A stretch of 64,000 nt of DNA, from positions 248,001-312,000 of the forward strand of contig CAYPQF010000026.1 in the NCBI GenBank assembly GCA_964412815.1. Reading direction: 5' to 3'. The stretch comes from JAOAFZ01 sp964412815 (GTDB taxonomy: Bacteria > Patescibacteriota > Microgenomatia > UBA1406 > GWC2-37-13). Made by a program: the position numbers and the translations under genes. Under the pieces are notes generated by a model. That model worked only from the letters and a program-made list of their open reading frames with translations, made no database searches and was not told the origin of the DNA. Within the stretch, counting starts at the first letter, position 1. Every line of letters begins with the position of its first letter. Of the stretch, positions 8,157 through 15,663 are shown piece after piece.

Positions 8157-8495
8157 ATGGATGAATCGTCGCACACACCAGATGTAATGAGTACCCTCGG
8201 AAAATATTCCGACACTCCGTTGGATCAGCCGAAACAGCTTATTGAGGCTTCTGACGAACAACAGTTCTGGCTTGCTGATGGACGTGCTCTCCGCAATCTT
8301 CGTGATTTAAAAGCTGCCTTCGATACGATGACACAGGAACAGTTTGATCATCATGTAACCGCAGAAAAAAATGATTTCGCCAGCTGGGTACAGTATGTGC
8401 TGATCGACGAAGACTGTGCTCGCGAACTGTTACGATGTAAGAAACCACTCAGTGCAAAACGTATCGTTATCAAGTATTTGAAACTCTATCAGTAA
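8157..8495 (+). CDS. DUF5752-like small protein
   Basis: This 112-residue soluble protein has a core pattern (FWLADGRALRNLRDL, then HHVTAEKNDFASWV, then DEDCARELL) that I associate with DUF5752, a helical domain often found in archaeal and CPR genomes near sugar-metabolism genes. No catalytic residues are evident. It is embedded in the GT4-GH57-GH15 operon, 3 bp before the GH15 gene, so it may regulate or tether these enzymes. The family name is from memory; the function is unknown. Confidence 0.65.
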   Translation: MDESSHTPDVMSTLGKYSDTPLDQPKQLIEASDEQQFWLADGRALRNLRDLKAAFDTMTQEQFDHHVTAEKNDFASWVQYVLIDEDCARELLRCKKPLSAKRIVIKYLKLYQ

Positions 8496-8498
8496 CCT

Positions 8499-10469
8499 AT
8501 GAAGTCCGTCGCTCTCGGTAACGGGCAGATGATGATCCTTCTTGATGCGCATGGACAGGTTCGTGACTTCTTTTTCCCCTATGTCGGCCTTGAAAACCAC
8601 ATGGGAGGCCATTTTATCCATCGTATCGGGGTACATGTAGATAACCGGTTCCGCTGGTTTAGTGACCCCAGCTGGAATATTACGGTCAGCTGCGCCGGAG
8701 ATACACTGGCAAGTAATATTATTGCGGAGAACCCGGAGCTACAGGTCAAACTGGAATTTCAGGATGTCATCTACAACGAAAAATGTATTTTTTTACGCAA
8801 AATCAAGGTTACCAACAATGCCGAATCCGCCCGTGAGATTAAAGTGTTTTTTTGCCATGAGTTTGAGATTATGGAATCGCACCGGGGAGATACTGCGTAT
8901 TATGATCCAATCGGCAAACGGGTGATTCACTATAAGGGGCGTCGGGTATTCCTGATTAATGCGCAGGTCGGTGATCGCGGTTTTGACCAGTATAGTACCG
9001 GTCAGTTCGGGGTACAAGGAAAAGAAGGAACCTACCGGGATGCCGAAGACGGACTGCTGGAGTGTAATCCGATTCAGCATGGCCGGGTAGACTCCGTGGT
9101 TGGCGTCACACTCACCCTTGGTTTCCACGAAGAGCAGGTGATCTATTACTGGATTACTGCCGGCACCTCTATCAAAAAAGCACAGGAACTTGACGAATAT
9201 GTACACACCAAAACTCCTGAGCATATTCTCCAGACCACTCAGGACTACTGGCATGCCTGGGTAAAAAAACAGAACTTTGATTTTTGCGATGTAGATGCTG
9301 ATCTGAAATCACTCTTTAACAAGTCGCTTTTACTAATCCGTACCCACATTGATAACAATGGGTCGGTTCTGGCATCAGGAGACTCAGACATGTTGCACCA
9401 TGGATACGATACGTACAGTTATATGTGGCCACGCGACGGGTCTTTGGTAACCTGTGCGATGATCAAGGCGGGCTATGCGAATCTGGGACATCGTTTTTTT
9501 GAGTTCTGTGCGGATGTGATTACCCAGGACGGGTATCTGATGCACAAATACCGTCCGGATGGTTCACTGGGGAGTTCCTGGCATGCCTGGACCAGAAATG
9601 GAAAAGTAACTCTTCCAATCCAGGAAGATGAAACTGCCCTGGTTTTGTATGCGCTGGGCAAATACTACGAAGCTAGCAAAGATCTGGAGTTTATCGAGAG
9701 TATTTACAGTTCGTTTATTGAGCTGGCTGCCGGCTTCTTAATCAGCTATACCAACGAAAAGACCGGTCTGCCGCATCCTACCTACGACCTGTGGGAAGAA
9801 AAATACGGTGTTCACACCTTTACGTGCTCGACAGTCTATGCGGCCCTTAAGACCGCGGCACACTTCGCGGAGATTCTCGGAAAACATGACGAGCAGGATA
9901 AGTACAACCACCATGCTGATACAGTTCGGGAAGGCATCCTGAAATACCTGTATACCGAAGAAGACGGCTTTGTAAAGATGGTCAACTTCCAGGATGATAA
10001 AGTCATCTACGATCGCACCCTGGATCTTTCAAGTTTTTACGGCATCTATAAATTTAATGTCCTCCCTCTGGACGATCCACGGGTTGTCCATACGCGTGAT
10101 TTGATTGAGAAGCGACTGCGCTGTCATAATCTGGTCGATGGATACTGTCGCTACGAAGGTGATGTCTACTTCTATTCCGGAGAAGGTGCCCCGGGAAACC
10201 CCTGGTTTATTACTACGCTCTGGATCGCGCAATATCACATTGCAACCGCAAAGTCAGCGGAAGACCTGAAGCAACCGTTCGAGTGGATGAAATGGGCGCT
10301 CAAATATGCGCTTGATTCGGGAGTAATGTCCGAACAGATGAATCCATTCACTGGCGCCCGCGTATCTGCAACTCCCCTTACCTGGAGCCATGCAGAGTAT
10401 GTGGTAACCTTCATGGAGTATATTGAGAAGATGAATGAGCTGGGTATCTGCAAGGTTGATCCTCAATAA
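8499..10469 (+). CDS. Glycoside hydrolase family 15 glucoamylase
   Basis: The 656-residue protein matches prokaryotic glucoamylases. An N-terminal beta-sandwich (about 1-260) starts with LGNGQMMILLD and contains FFPYVGLENH. The (alpha/alpha)6 catalytic domain follows, with MWPRDGSLV near 309, TYDLWEEKYG with Glu433/434 as general acid, and LTWSHAEYV with Glu633 as general base. It hydrolyses terminal alpha-1,4-glucosidic bonds, releasing beta-glucose. There is no signal peptide, consistent with use of an intracellular store. It is the last gene of the glucan operon, begins through a TAA-CCT-ATG junction, and is followed by a hairpin shared with the convergent gene. Confidence 0.93.
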   Translation: MKSVALGNGQMMILLDAHGQVRDFFFPYVGLENHMGGHFIHRIGVHVDNRFRWFSDPSWNITVSCAGDTLASNIIAENPELQVKLEFQDVIYNEKCIFLRKIKVTNNAESAREIKVFFCHEFEIMESHRGDTAYYDPIGKRVIHYKGRRVFLINAQVGDRGFDQYSTGQFGVQGKEGTYRDAEDGLLECNPIQHGRVDSVVGVTLTLGFHEEQVIYYWITAGTSIKKAQELDEYVHTKTPEHILQTTQDYWHAWVKKQNFDFCDVDADLKSLFNKSLLLIRTHIDNNGSVLASGDSDMLHHGYDTYSYMWPRDGSLVTCAMIKAGYANLGHRFFEFCADVITQDGYLMHKYRPDGSLGSSWHAWTRNGKVTLPIQEDETALVLYALGKYYEASKDLEFIESIYSSFIELAAGFLISYTNEKTGLPHPTYDLWEEKYGVHTFTCSTVYAALKTAAHFAEILGKHDEQDKYNHHADTVREGILKYLYTEEDGFVKMVNFQDDKVIYDRTLDLSSFYGIYKFNVLPLDDPRVVHTRDLIEKRLRCHNLVDGYCRYEGDVYFYSGEGAPGNPWFITTLWIAQYHIATAKSAEDLKQPFEWMKWALKYALDSGVMSEQMNPFTGARVSATPLTWSHAEYVVTFMEYIEKMNELGICKVDPQ

Positions 10470-10517
10470 AAAAACCCGGCCGGTGTCGCGTCTTTTTTTT
10501 CGCGTTCACTCAGCCGG
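10468..10517 (-). terminator. Intrinsic terminator between convergent genes
   Basis: An imperfect stem pairs CCGGCCGGTG (10476-10485) with CACTCAGCCGG (10507-10517), with inner CGCG/CGCG pairing around a T-rich loop. The A-run at 10468-10474 supplies a U-tract for leftward transcription, so it best terminates the dockerin-like gene. It also lies just past the GH15 stop. Confidence 0.6.
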
Positions 10518-10560
10518 ATTGTGGCGCTTTTCACGAGTAGTTTCTGCAATCCGTTGCGGA

Positions 10561-10938
10561 TTACTGGCCAACGTTCTGATTTACCATCTCTGCATCAGCA
10601 TCGGTAATAGCATTATCTCCATCAAGATCAAGATCTGAAGTATAGATGGGATTATCACCACTCAATGTTTTACCTACAACGGAATTCCAGCACTCTGACT
10701 CACTGGTACAACCAACCTGACCACGTACCAGCTGAACATCAACTACGGTCACCGATCCGTCATCATTAATATCACCGGTTGGTCGGGACTCACCAATACT
10801 TAAACTATCCTGCTGCATCTGCTGAGCAGGAGCATCAGTCTTTGGCATCATAAAAAAAATAGCCGATCCAATTGCTCCGGCAATCACCAGAATCACCAAC
10901 AAAATGACGGCAATATTCCCGTTTTCGCTTGATTTCAT
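10561..10938 (-). CDS. Single-pass membrane protein with dockerin-like calcium-binding repeats
   Basis: Starting at the ATG at 10936-10938, the product is about 125 residues. It has a short Lys/Ser N-terminus, one hydrophobic helix (IAVILLVILVIAGAIGSAIF, about 9-28), a polar linker, and two EF-hand-like repeats: GDINDDGSVTVVDVQLV and LDLDGDNAITDADAEMV. The paired D-x-N/D-x-D-G loops are those of type I dockerin domains, which bind calcium and dock onto cohesins. Here the domain would be displayed outside the cell. An upstream in-frame ATG at 11028 would add 30 unlike residues and is not favoured. No cohesin partner was seen in the window. Confidence 0.75.
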   Translation of the reverse strand: MKSSENGNIAVILLVILVIAGAIGSAIFFMMPKTDAPAQQMQQDSLSIGESRPTGDINDDGSVTVVDVQLVRGQVGCTSESECWNSVVGKTLSGDNPIYTSDLDLDGDNAITDADAEMVNQNVGQ

Positions 10939-11021
10939 AACATTCGATAAAATGGTAATATATACCCATCGCAATCTATATTGCATGAGTATAGAGTCAT
11001 TGTAATTTACACACGCACTCA

Positions 11022-11462
11022 ATGTCAAAGATGAAGTACAAAAAAGAAACCTCAGCGGGCGGGATCGTCTTTAAAAAAGAAGGAGATACATTGCTCTGGC
11101 TGATTACTCAGCATTCGCTGCATAAAGGGTGGGGATTCCCCAAGGGCATTGTGGGTGATGTGGTAGAAAACGAACCGATGGAAGACGCAGCGCTCCGGGA
11201 AGTGGGAGAAGAAGGCGGCATTCAGGCGCGCATTGTCAACCCTTCGCCGGTAGAAGTAACGTATACGTACACCTTGAATGAAACGATTGTTGATAAAAAT
11301 GTGTTTTACTACCTGATGGAGTACGTTTCCGGATCTCCGGAAGACCACGACTGGGAAGTATCTGAAGCGAAATTCATTACTACCGAAGAGGTACGGGCTC
11401 TCCTGACATTTGATTCTGATAAAGAGGCATTTGAGAAGATACTTATATTAGATAGATTGTAA
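11022..11462 (+). CDS. NUDIX hydrolase
   Basis: The 146-residue protein has a complete NUDIX box from Gly45 to Ile67 (GDVVENE, then REVGEEGGI) with metal ligands Glu63 and Glu64. It is preceded by TSAGGIVF, the usual first strand. NUDIX enzymes hydrolyse a nucleoside diphosphate linked to another moiety; the substrate (dinucleoside polyphosphate, ADP-sugar or damaged nucleotide) cannot be told from sequence. The SAGGIVFKKEG form resembles diadenosine-polyphosphate hydrolases. It is transcribed divergently from the dockerin-like gene. Its last 15 bases overlap a predicted small convergent membrane gene. Confidence 0.9.
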   Translation: MSKMKYKKETSAGGIVFKKEGDTLLWLITQHSLHKGWGFPKGIVGDVVENEPMEDAALREVGEEGGIQARIVNPSPVEVTYTYTLNETIVDKNVFYYLMEYVSGSPEDHDWEVSEAKFITTEEVRALLTFDSDKEAFEKILILDRL

Positions 11463-11741
11463 AAGGACCGGCATAATTTGTAAAATCCACTCACTGTCTA
11501 TTCTCCCATCAGCACAATCTATCAATAAACAAAAAAGTATAAATCCAATAAATAGAAGTAAGAATATCTCTAAAATTTCAAAACCATCGAAAATCAGAAA
11601 TATGTTTATTTGGTTTTGTATGGTACTAGTGGGATTAGCAGGATCAATTTTTGACTTTAGTGTATTTTTTTTACCACCGAAGAGAGCATACAGTATAAGA
11701 AATACTGCTATTAAAAAAGATATAGACAAAATTAAATCCAT
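11448..11741 (-). CDS. Possible small two-helix membrane protein
   Basis: This 97-residue frame has two strongly hydrophobic segments (about 3-22 and 53-75) separated by a polar, Lys/Asn-containing loop (KKNTLKSKIDPANPTST). It lies in an unusually AT-rich patch and overlaps the 3' end of the NUDIX gene by 15 bp. The membrane-protein composition argues for coding, but AT-rich DNA can produce this by chance and no ribosome-binding site is clear. No family was recognised. Confidence 0.4.
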   Translation of the reverse strand: MDLILSISFLIAVFLILYALFGGKKNTLKSKIDPANPTSTIQNQINIFLIFDGFEILEIFLLLFIGFILFCLLIDCADGRIDSEWILQIMPVLLQSI

Positions 11742-11895
11742 ATAGCTTCTTCAGCAACTTAATACTTTGATTTATTGATTTAACATGCATAAATGTAATA
11801 CGAATTATTAAATAATATTAAAATGTAATGAGTTTAGAACCTTTATTATTAGTTGCTTTATGAAGTCTATATTTAAAAGTGCAATATCTTTTTTG

Positions 11896-11968
11896 AGCGG
11901 TGGACCGGACTTGAACCGGCGACCTACTCCTTGGCAAGGAGTCGTTCTACCAACTGAACTACCACCGC
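11896..11968 (-). tRNA. tRNA-Gly (GCC)
   Basis: The minus strand folds into a complete cloverleaf. The acceptor stem is GCGGTGG/CCACCGC, the anticodon loop carries GCC (TTGCCAA) and the T-arm contains GGTTCAAGTCC. The discriminator base is U, usual for bacterial tRNA-Gly. CCA is not encoded. Confidence 0.95.
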
Positions 11969-12008
11969 GATCGCTGCTATGCAAGAAGATCTCTATTATA
12001 GCAGCATG

Positions 12009-12081
12009 TGCCGAGGGCGTGAGTCGAACACGCATCTGAGGTTTTTCAGACCCCCGCCGTGACCACCTTGGCTACCTCGGC
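12009..12081 (-). tRNA. tRNA-Phe (GAA)
   Basis: The acceptor stem GCCGAGG/CCTCGGC is perfect. The anticodon arm GGGGT-CTGAAAA-ACCTC places GAA at positions 34-36, and the T-arm is GCGTG-TTCGACT-CACGC. The discriminator is A. The D-stem has one mismatch and the variable loop is only 4 nt. CCA is not fully encoded. Confidence 0.85.
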
Positions 12082-12151
12082 ATTTACCGATCCGATTATT
12101 ATATCATTTCTTCTTGCAACCTGGGAGGGTTTTTCGGTGTATGAAGGTGAA

Positions 12152-12176
12152 ATACGGGCGCGGTCTGCGCCCGTAT
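12152..12176 (-). terminator. Strong GC-rich hairpin after the mini-gene
   Basis: ATACGGGCGC, loop GGTCT, then GCGCCCGTAT form a perfect 10-bp stem 34 bp downstream of the minus-strand mini-gene stop. Only three T residues follow on the minus strand, so terminator function is likely but not certain. Confidence 0.5.
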
Positions 12177-12209
12177 AACGGCAGCACCCGGTCAGGCACA
12201 TGTAGAATA

Positions 12210-12440
12210 CTAGGAGTCCTGCGGGGGCCAGGACATGACCCAGTCCTCGAAGACCTTCTCCGGGTCGCAGTCGGCCGGAAGGTTGTTGAGGGCATCGAAC
12301 TTGATGCCCCTTCTCCGCAGCTCCTGCTCCACACCAGGTGTCAGGATCTGGATGCGGTAGTAACCCAGATCGCCGCGGTCGTCGTGAACCAGGCGGAACC
12401 AGATACCCCCGTAGATGTGCCGCGTGATTTCGGTAACCAT
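12210..12440 (-). CDS. GC-rich orphan mini-gene of unknown function
   Basis: From the ATG at 12438-12440 the product is about 76 residues, soluble and mixed charge (for example VTEITRHIYGGIWFRLVHDD, then LTPGVEQELRRRGIKFDAL), and ends with EDWVMSWPPQDS. The start is fixed by a canonical Shine-Dalgarno GGAGGT 4 nt upstream. A TTGTCA-17-TATAAT promoter lies further upstream and a hairpin follows. The stretch is visibly more GC-rich than its neighbours and sits between tRNA-Phe and tRNA-Ile, suggesting acquired DNA. Frames further upstream add unlike residues and were rejected. No family was recognised. Confidence 0.6.
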   Translation of the reverse strand: MVTEITRHIYGGIWFRLVHDDRGDLGYYRIQILTPGVEQELRRRGIKFDALNNLPADCDPEKVFEDWVMSWPPQDS

Positions 12441-12495
12441 TAGTACCTCCTCTGTCGGTGTCTCCCAGAAGGGAGTTGCTTGGTTAATACGAAGT

Positions 12496-12524
12496 ATTAT
12501 ATCAGGAATGGGCTTATATGACAA
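12496..12524 (-). promoter_or_regulatory. Promoter of the GC-rich mini-gene
   Basis: On the minus strand TTGTCA (12519-12524), a 17-bp spacer and TATAAT (12496-12501) form a near-consensus sigma-70 promoter. The predicted leader of about 48 nt contains a small CTCCC-TTCT-GGGAG hairpin (12462-12475) and then the Shine-Dalgarno. Confidence 0.6.
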
Positions 12525-12559
12525 CATTTCTAAGATCCTGCCTGACAGATCTCAATCTG

Positions 12560-12632
12560 TGCGTCTAGATGGATTCGAACCATCGACCCCCACTTTATAA
12601 GAGTGGTGCTACTACCACTGAGCTATAGACGC
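12560..12632 (-). tRNA. tRNA-Ile (UAU)
   Basis: The acceptor stem GCGTCTA/TAGACGC, anticodon arm CCACT-CTTATAA-AGTGG and T-arm GATGG-TTCGAAT-CCATC are all perfectly paired, with discriminator A. The anticodon is unambiguously TAT, which reads the AUA isoleucine codon. Most bacteria instead read AUA with a CAU-anticodon tRNA modified by TilS. Confidence 0.88.
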
Positions 12633-12666
12633 ATTCTCCTGAATGTATAGAGGCAGCTATTATATG

Positions 12667-12739
12667 TGGACCTGAGCGGAGTTGAACCGCCAACCTCTGC
12701 AATGCGAATGCAGCGCTCTACCAATTGAGCCACAGGCCC
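12667..12739 (-). tRNA. tRNA-Ala (CGC)
   Basis: The cloverleaf is complete. The acceptor stem GGGCCTG/CAGGTCC contains the G3:U70 alanine identity pair. The anticodon arm CTGCA-TTCGCAT-TGCAG gives CGC, and the discriminator is A. CCA is not encoded. Confidence 0.92.
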
Positions 12740-12761
12740 GATACATCATGTTACTATTGTG

Positions 12762-12833
12762 CGCTCCCGGAGGGAATCGAACCCCCATCAAAGGCTCCGG
12801 AAGCCCTCATTCTATCCGTTGAACTACGGGAGC
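12762..12833 (-). tRNA. tRNA-Arg (CCG)
   Basis: The acceptor stem GCTCCCG/CGGGAGC is perfect. The anticodon arm AGGGC-TTCCGGA-GCCTT gives CCG, reading CGG arginine codons. The T-arm contains GGTTCGATTCC and the discriminator is G. Confidence 0.92.
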
Positions 12834-12866
12834 ATACACAAATCGTGATACCCATTATAGCACGAC

Positions 12867-13655
12867 TTAAAACGAAAGATAGCCGGCAAGAAGTAGAACA
12901 ATCACCAGCACAAATCGATAGATCGCAAAGGGAATCAACGTATTTGTTTTCAGGAATGTCAAAAACCAGCGTACCACTATAAAAGCGGTAATCGCAGAAA
13001 CCACAAAACCGATCGCCAGGAGCATTATGTTTTCCGATTCGGCAAACAAGATATCACGCATCTTAAACGCGTCATAAGCGGATGCGGCAAAGATAGTTGG
13101 AACAGCCAATAAAAAGGAGAACCGGGCTGCTTCTTCCCGTTTGAACTGCATAAACATCATGGTAATAATGACGGAACCGGCACGTGATACGCCGGGGATA
13201 ATTGCCAGCGATTGAGCCAATCCGATCAAAACAGCCTGTTTATAGCTAAGTTTTTCCACTGTCTTATTCAGCTTGAGTTTTTGTTTCGAGACCATCATCT
13301 CAACTACGATAAAGAGTACTCCAACCAGGACTATCACTCCGAGCTGAAGCATACGGGCTTCAAAAAACACTGTTTTGATGACATCGTGCAGAATAAATCC
13401 GATCAGTGCCGTAGGAATAAATGCTGCCAGAGCTTGAAGTCCGAGTCGTTTATCTTCCCAGACTTCTTTGATATACAGTAATGCAACGGCTAGAATGGCA
13501 CCGGACTGGATGACAACCTCGAATACCTTTGTAAAGTCGGAGTCTGCTATACCCATCAGGTGAGACGCGAGGATCAGGTGAAATGTTGAAGAGATCGGCA
13601 GAAACTCGGTCATTCCCTCGATAATACCGAGAATGATCGCATGATTAACATTCAT
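12867..13655 (-). CDS. uppP: Undecaprenyl-diphosphate phosphatase (UppP/BacA)
   Basis: The 262-residue polytopic membrane protein dephosphorylates undecaprenyl diphosphate to recycle the lipid carrier for peptidoglycan and glycan synthesis. It has the N-terminal active-site motif EGMTEFLPISSTFHL (Glu13, Glu17, Ser23, His26) and the second motif PGVSRAGS with the catalytic Arg. Length fits the family. The usual Gly in SSTGHL is replaced by Phe25. Its start is 23 bp from the divergent GT4 start and the intervening DNA has a nearly symmetric -10 element, so the two genes may share a bidirectional promoter. Confidence 0.93.
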   Translation of the reverse strand: MNVNHAIILGIIEGMTEFLPISSTFHLILASHLMGIADSDFTKVFEVVIQSGAILAVALLYIKEVWEDKRLGLQALAAFIPTALIGFILHDVIKTVFFEARMLQLGVIVLVGVLFIVVEMMVSKQKLKLNKTVEKLSYKQAVLIGLAQSLAIIPGVSRAGSVIITMMFMQFKREEAARFSFLLAVPTIFAASAYDAFKMRDILFAESENIMLLAIGFVVSAITAFIVVRWFLTFLKTNTLIPFAIYRFVLVIVLLLAGYLSF

Positions 13656-13673
13656 ATAGAGTTACAGTATAAT
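13645..13673 (+). promoter_or_regulatory. Leaderless, near-symmetric promoter between uppP and the GT4 gene
   Basis: TTAACA (13645-13650), a 17-bp spacer and TATAAT (13668-13673) lie 5 bp before the GT4 ATG at 13679. The -10 lies in AGTATAATATACT, which is palindromic except at its centre, so it also presents TATATT/TATACT boxes toward uppP. Confidence 0.7.
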
Positions 13674-13678
13674 ATACT

Positions 13679-14797
13679 ATGCGAAAAATCGCTATTGTAC
13701 ACGATCACCTCCTTGAATTTGGTGGCGCTGAACGGGTACTTGTTGCTCTAAAACAGATATTTCCTGACGCTCATGTCTATGTTTCACTGCTAGACCGGGA
13801 GAGACTGGGTATTCATGCCGGACAGGTCGCAGATTGGGAGATACATACCTCCTGGGCTGACCGGGTTCCCTTTTTTAAAAGACTGTTTTCTCCGCTTCGC
13901 TTTTTGTGGCCGTTAATCTGGGAAAGCTTTGATTTTTCCAACTATGACCTGGTTATTTCTTCTTCCGGAACCATGATGAGCAAAGGAATAATCACCCGTC
14001 CTCATACTCCTCATATCTGTTATCTTCATCATCCTCCCCGGAATCTGTACTATTACGAGACAGCCATGGAGTGGCAAAAGTTCTGGCCCATCCGTATCTA
14101 CGGGCATCTCGTGAACCATTGTCTGAGAATATTTGATTATCTTTCATCACAACGGGTAGATCACTTTATTGCCAACTCGGAAGAAACCTTGCAGAGAATC
14201 CGAAAGTTTTACCGTATGGATGGTAGGGTAATCTATCCTCCGGTCACTGTTCCTCATGAACTCCCCACTCGGTCTGACAAACCGGCATATTACCTGAGTG
14301 TGTCCCGTCTCGCCCGCGCAAAACACATCGAAGTATTGATCCAGGCAGCAAACAAAGCACGCTTCCCGCTCAAAGTGATCGGAACCGGTAGAGACGAAGA
14401 ATATCTACGATCAATTGCAGGACCGACAGTTGAGATTATCGGATCAGTACGTGACGAAGAATTTACCGAGTTGTTTGTCAATGCAAAGGCCTTTTTATTT
14501 GCCTCTGTAGACGAAGAATTTGGCATTGCCCCTATCGAAGCCATGGGACGCGGAGTACCCGTCATAGCATATGCATCGGGAGGGCTCAAGGAGACGGTAA
14601 AACCAGGTAAAAATGGCTATCTGTACCATGAACTCTCTCCGGATTCGCTGATCACCGAGATTAACAAGCTGGAATCACTTTCTGCTGCCGAATACGAAAA
14701 AATGTCAAAGACAGCGCATGAGGAAGCACAACAGTACTCGTTTGAATCATTTAAAAAGGAGATGCTGGCCCTCGTAAAAAAAGTCCTGCCGGAATAA
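13679..14797 (+). CDS. Glycosyltransferase family 4
   Basis: The 372-residue GT-B enzyme opens with KIAIVHDHLLEFGGAERVL, the typical GT4 start with its glycine-rich loop. The C-terminal donor-binding motif is DEEFGIAPIEAMGRG (Glu..Glu). Such enzymes transfer mannose or other sugars from nucleotide donors to lipid-linked acceptors. The neighbouring divergent uppP gene fits a lipid-carrier glycan pathway. A -10 box 5 bp before the ATG supports this start and predicts leaderless mRNA. The precise sugar is unknown. Confidence 0.9.
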   Translation: MRKIAIVHDHLLEFGGAERVLVALKQIFPDAHVYVSLLDRERLGIHAGQVADWEIHTSWADRVPFFKRLFSPLRFLWPLIWESFDFSNYDLVISSSGTMMSKGIITRPHTPHICYLHHPPRNLYYYETAMEWQKFWPIRIYGHLVNHCLRIFDYLSSQRVDHFIANSEETLQRIRKFYRMDGRVIYPPVTVPHELPTRSDKPAYYLSVSRLARAKHIEVLIQAANKARFPLKVIGTGRDEEYLRSIAGPTVEIIGSVRDEEFTELFVNAKAFLFASVDEEFGIAPIEAMGRGVPVIAYASGGLKETVKPGKNGYLYHELSPDSLITEINKLESLSAAEYEKMSKTAHEEAQQYSFESFKKEMLALVKKVLPE

Positions 14798-14820
14798 CCT
14801 TCATATGCTACTATAGCTGT

Positions 14821-15657
14821 ATGCCTGAACTCCCCGAAGTAGAAACAATTCGCCGCTCTCTCGAACAGAGCATTGTCGGAAAAACAATCACTCAGATCGA
14901 GATTCTCTACCCGAATAGCTTTAGTGGGGTCATCAATCAAATATGTGGACACGCTGTTATCGCAATGGGCAGAAGAGGTAAAGTGCTCAATATCGAACTG
15001 GATAATCACACGTTTTTAAATATTCATTTGAAGATGTCAGGACAAGTGCTGGTGAGCTCTTCTCGTGAGAACGCCGTCTTCCCTGTTACAATCCCTCTGG
15101 CAGATTCCGGGATAATGCCTGCCCGTACTACACGCATAGTTATCGACTTTGACGACGGCTCTACACTGTTTTTTAATGATCAACGCAAGTTTGGATGGAT
15201 TCGCCATAGCCCGGTAGCAGAGGGAACAACAGCCCCGGATGTGAGTAAGCCGGAGTTTACCAGCTCATACTTGAACAGTGTGGTCAAAAAATCAAAGAAG
15301 CCGATTAAAACGCTGCTGCTTGACCAGGATAAGATGGCAGGTATAGGAAATATTTATGCCAGTGATGCATTGTTTACCGCTGGAATTCTTCCATCCCGGA
15401 TTGCTTCTTCGTTAGACGAAGTTGAGATCAGAAAACTCCATAACGCGATTGTTGAGACAATTCAAAAAGGCATTGATCTCCGGGGGACCTCTGCAACCGA
15501 TGTATATGTAGCTCCTGATGGATCAAAAGGGGGATATCAGAATCATTTTCAGGTATATAGTCGTGAGGGAAAACCATGTGTGGTGTGCAAAACTCCCATA
15601 GTTCGGGAAAAAGTTGGAGGAAGAAGTAATTTTTACTGTCCTCATTGCCAACATTAA
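14821..15657 (+). CDS. mutM: Formamidopyrimidine-DNA glycosylase (MutM/Fpg)
   Basis: The 278-residue enzyme removes 8-oxoguanine and ring-opened purines and nicks the abasic site. It begins PELPEVETIRRSL, where Pro2 is the catalytic nucleophile and Glu3 is conserved. KMSGQ in the N-terminal domain holds the conserved Lys. The helix-two-turn-helix includes AGIGNIYASDAL, and the C-terminal zinc finger has C-x2-C and C-x2-C (CVVC, CPHC). Length is normal. With MutY-like and Nth proteins near 61 kb it covers oxidative base damage. A TACTAT box ends 6 bp before the ATG. Confidence 0.96.
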   Translation: MPELPEVETIRRSLEQSIVGKTITQIEILYPNSFSGVINQICGHAVIAMGRRGKVLNIELDNHTFLNIHLKMSGQVLVSSSRENAVFPVTIPLADSGIMPARTTRIVIDFDDGSTLFFNDQRKFGWIRHSPVAEGTTAPDVSKPEFTSSYLNSVVKKSKKPIKTLLLDQDKMAGIGNIYASDALFTAGILPSRIASSLDEVEIRKLHNAIVETIQKGIDLRGTSATDVYVAPDGSKGGYQNHFQVYSREGKPCVVCKTPIVREKVGGRSNFYCPHCQH

Positions 15658-15663
15658 TACCTC

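Noticed and set aside
11808..12035. A 75-codon minus-strand frame
   Set aside because: It spans the complete tRNA-Gly gene.
12114..12443. A 109-codon plus-strand frame in the GC-rich patch
   Set aside because: The opposite-strand mini-gene has a promoter, canonical Shine-Dalgarno and hairpin; this frame has none and crosses the hairpin.
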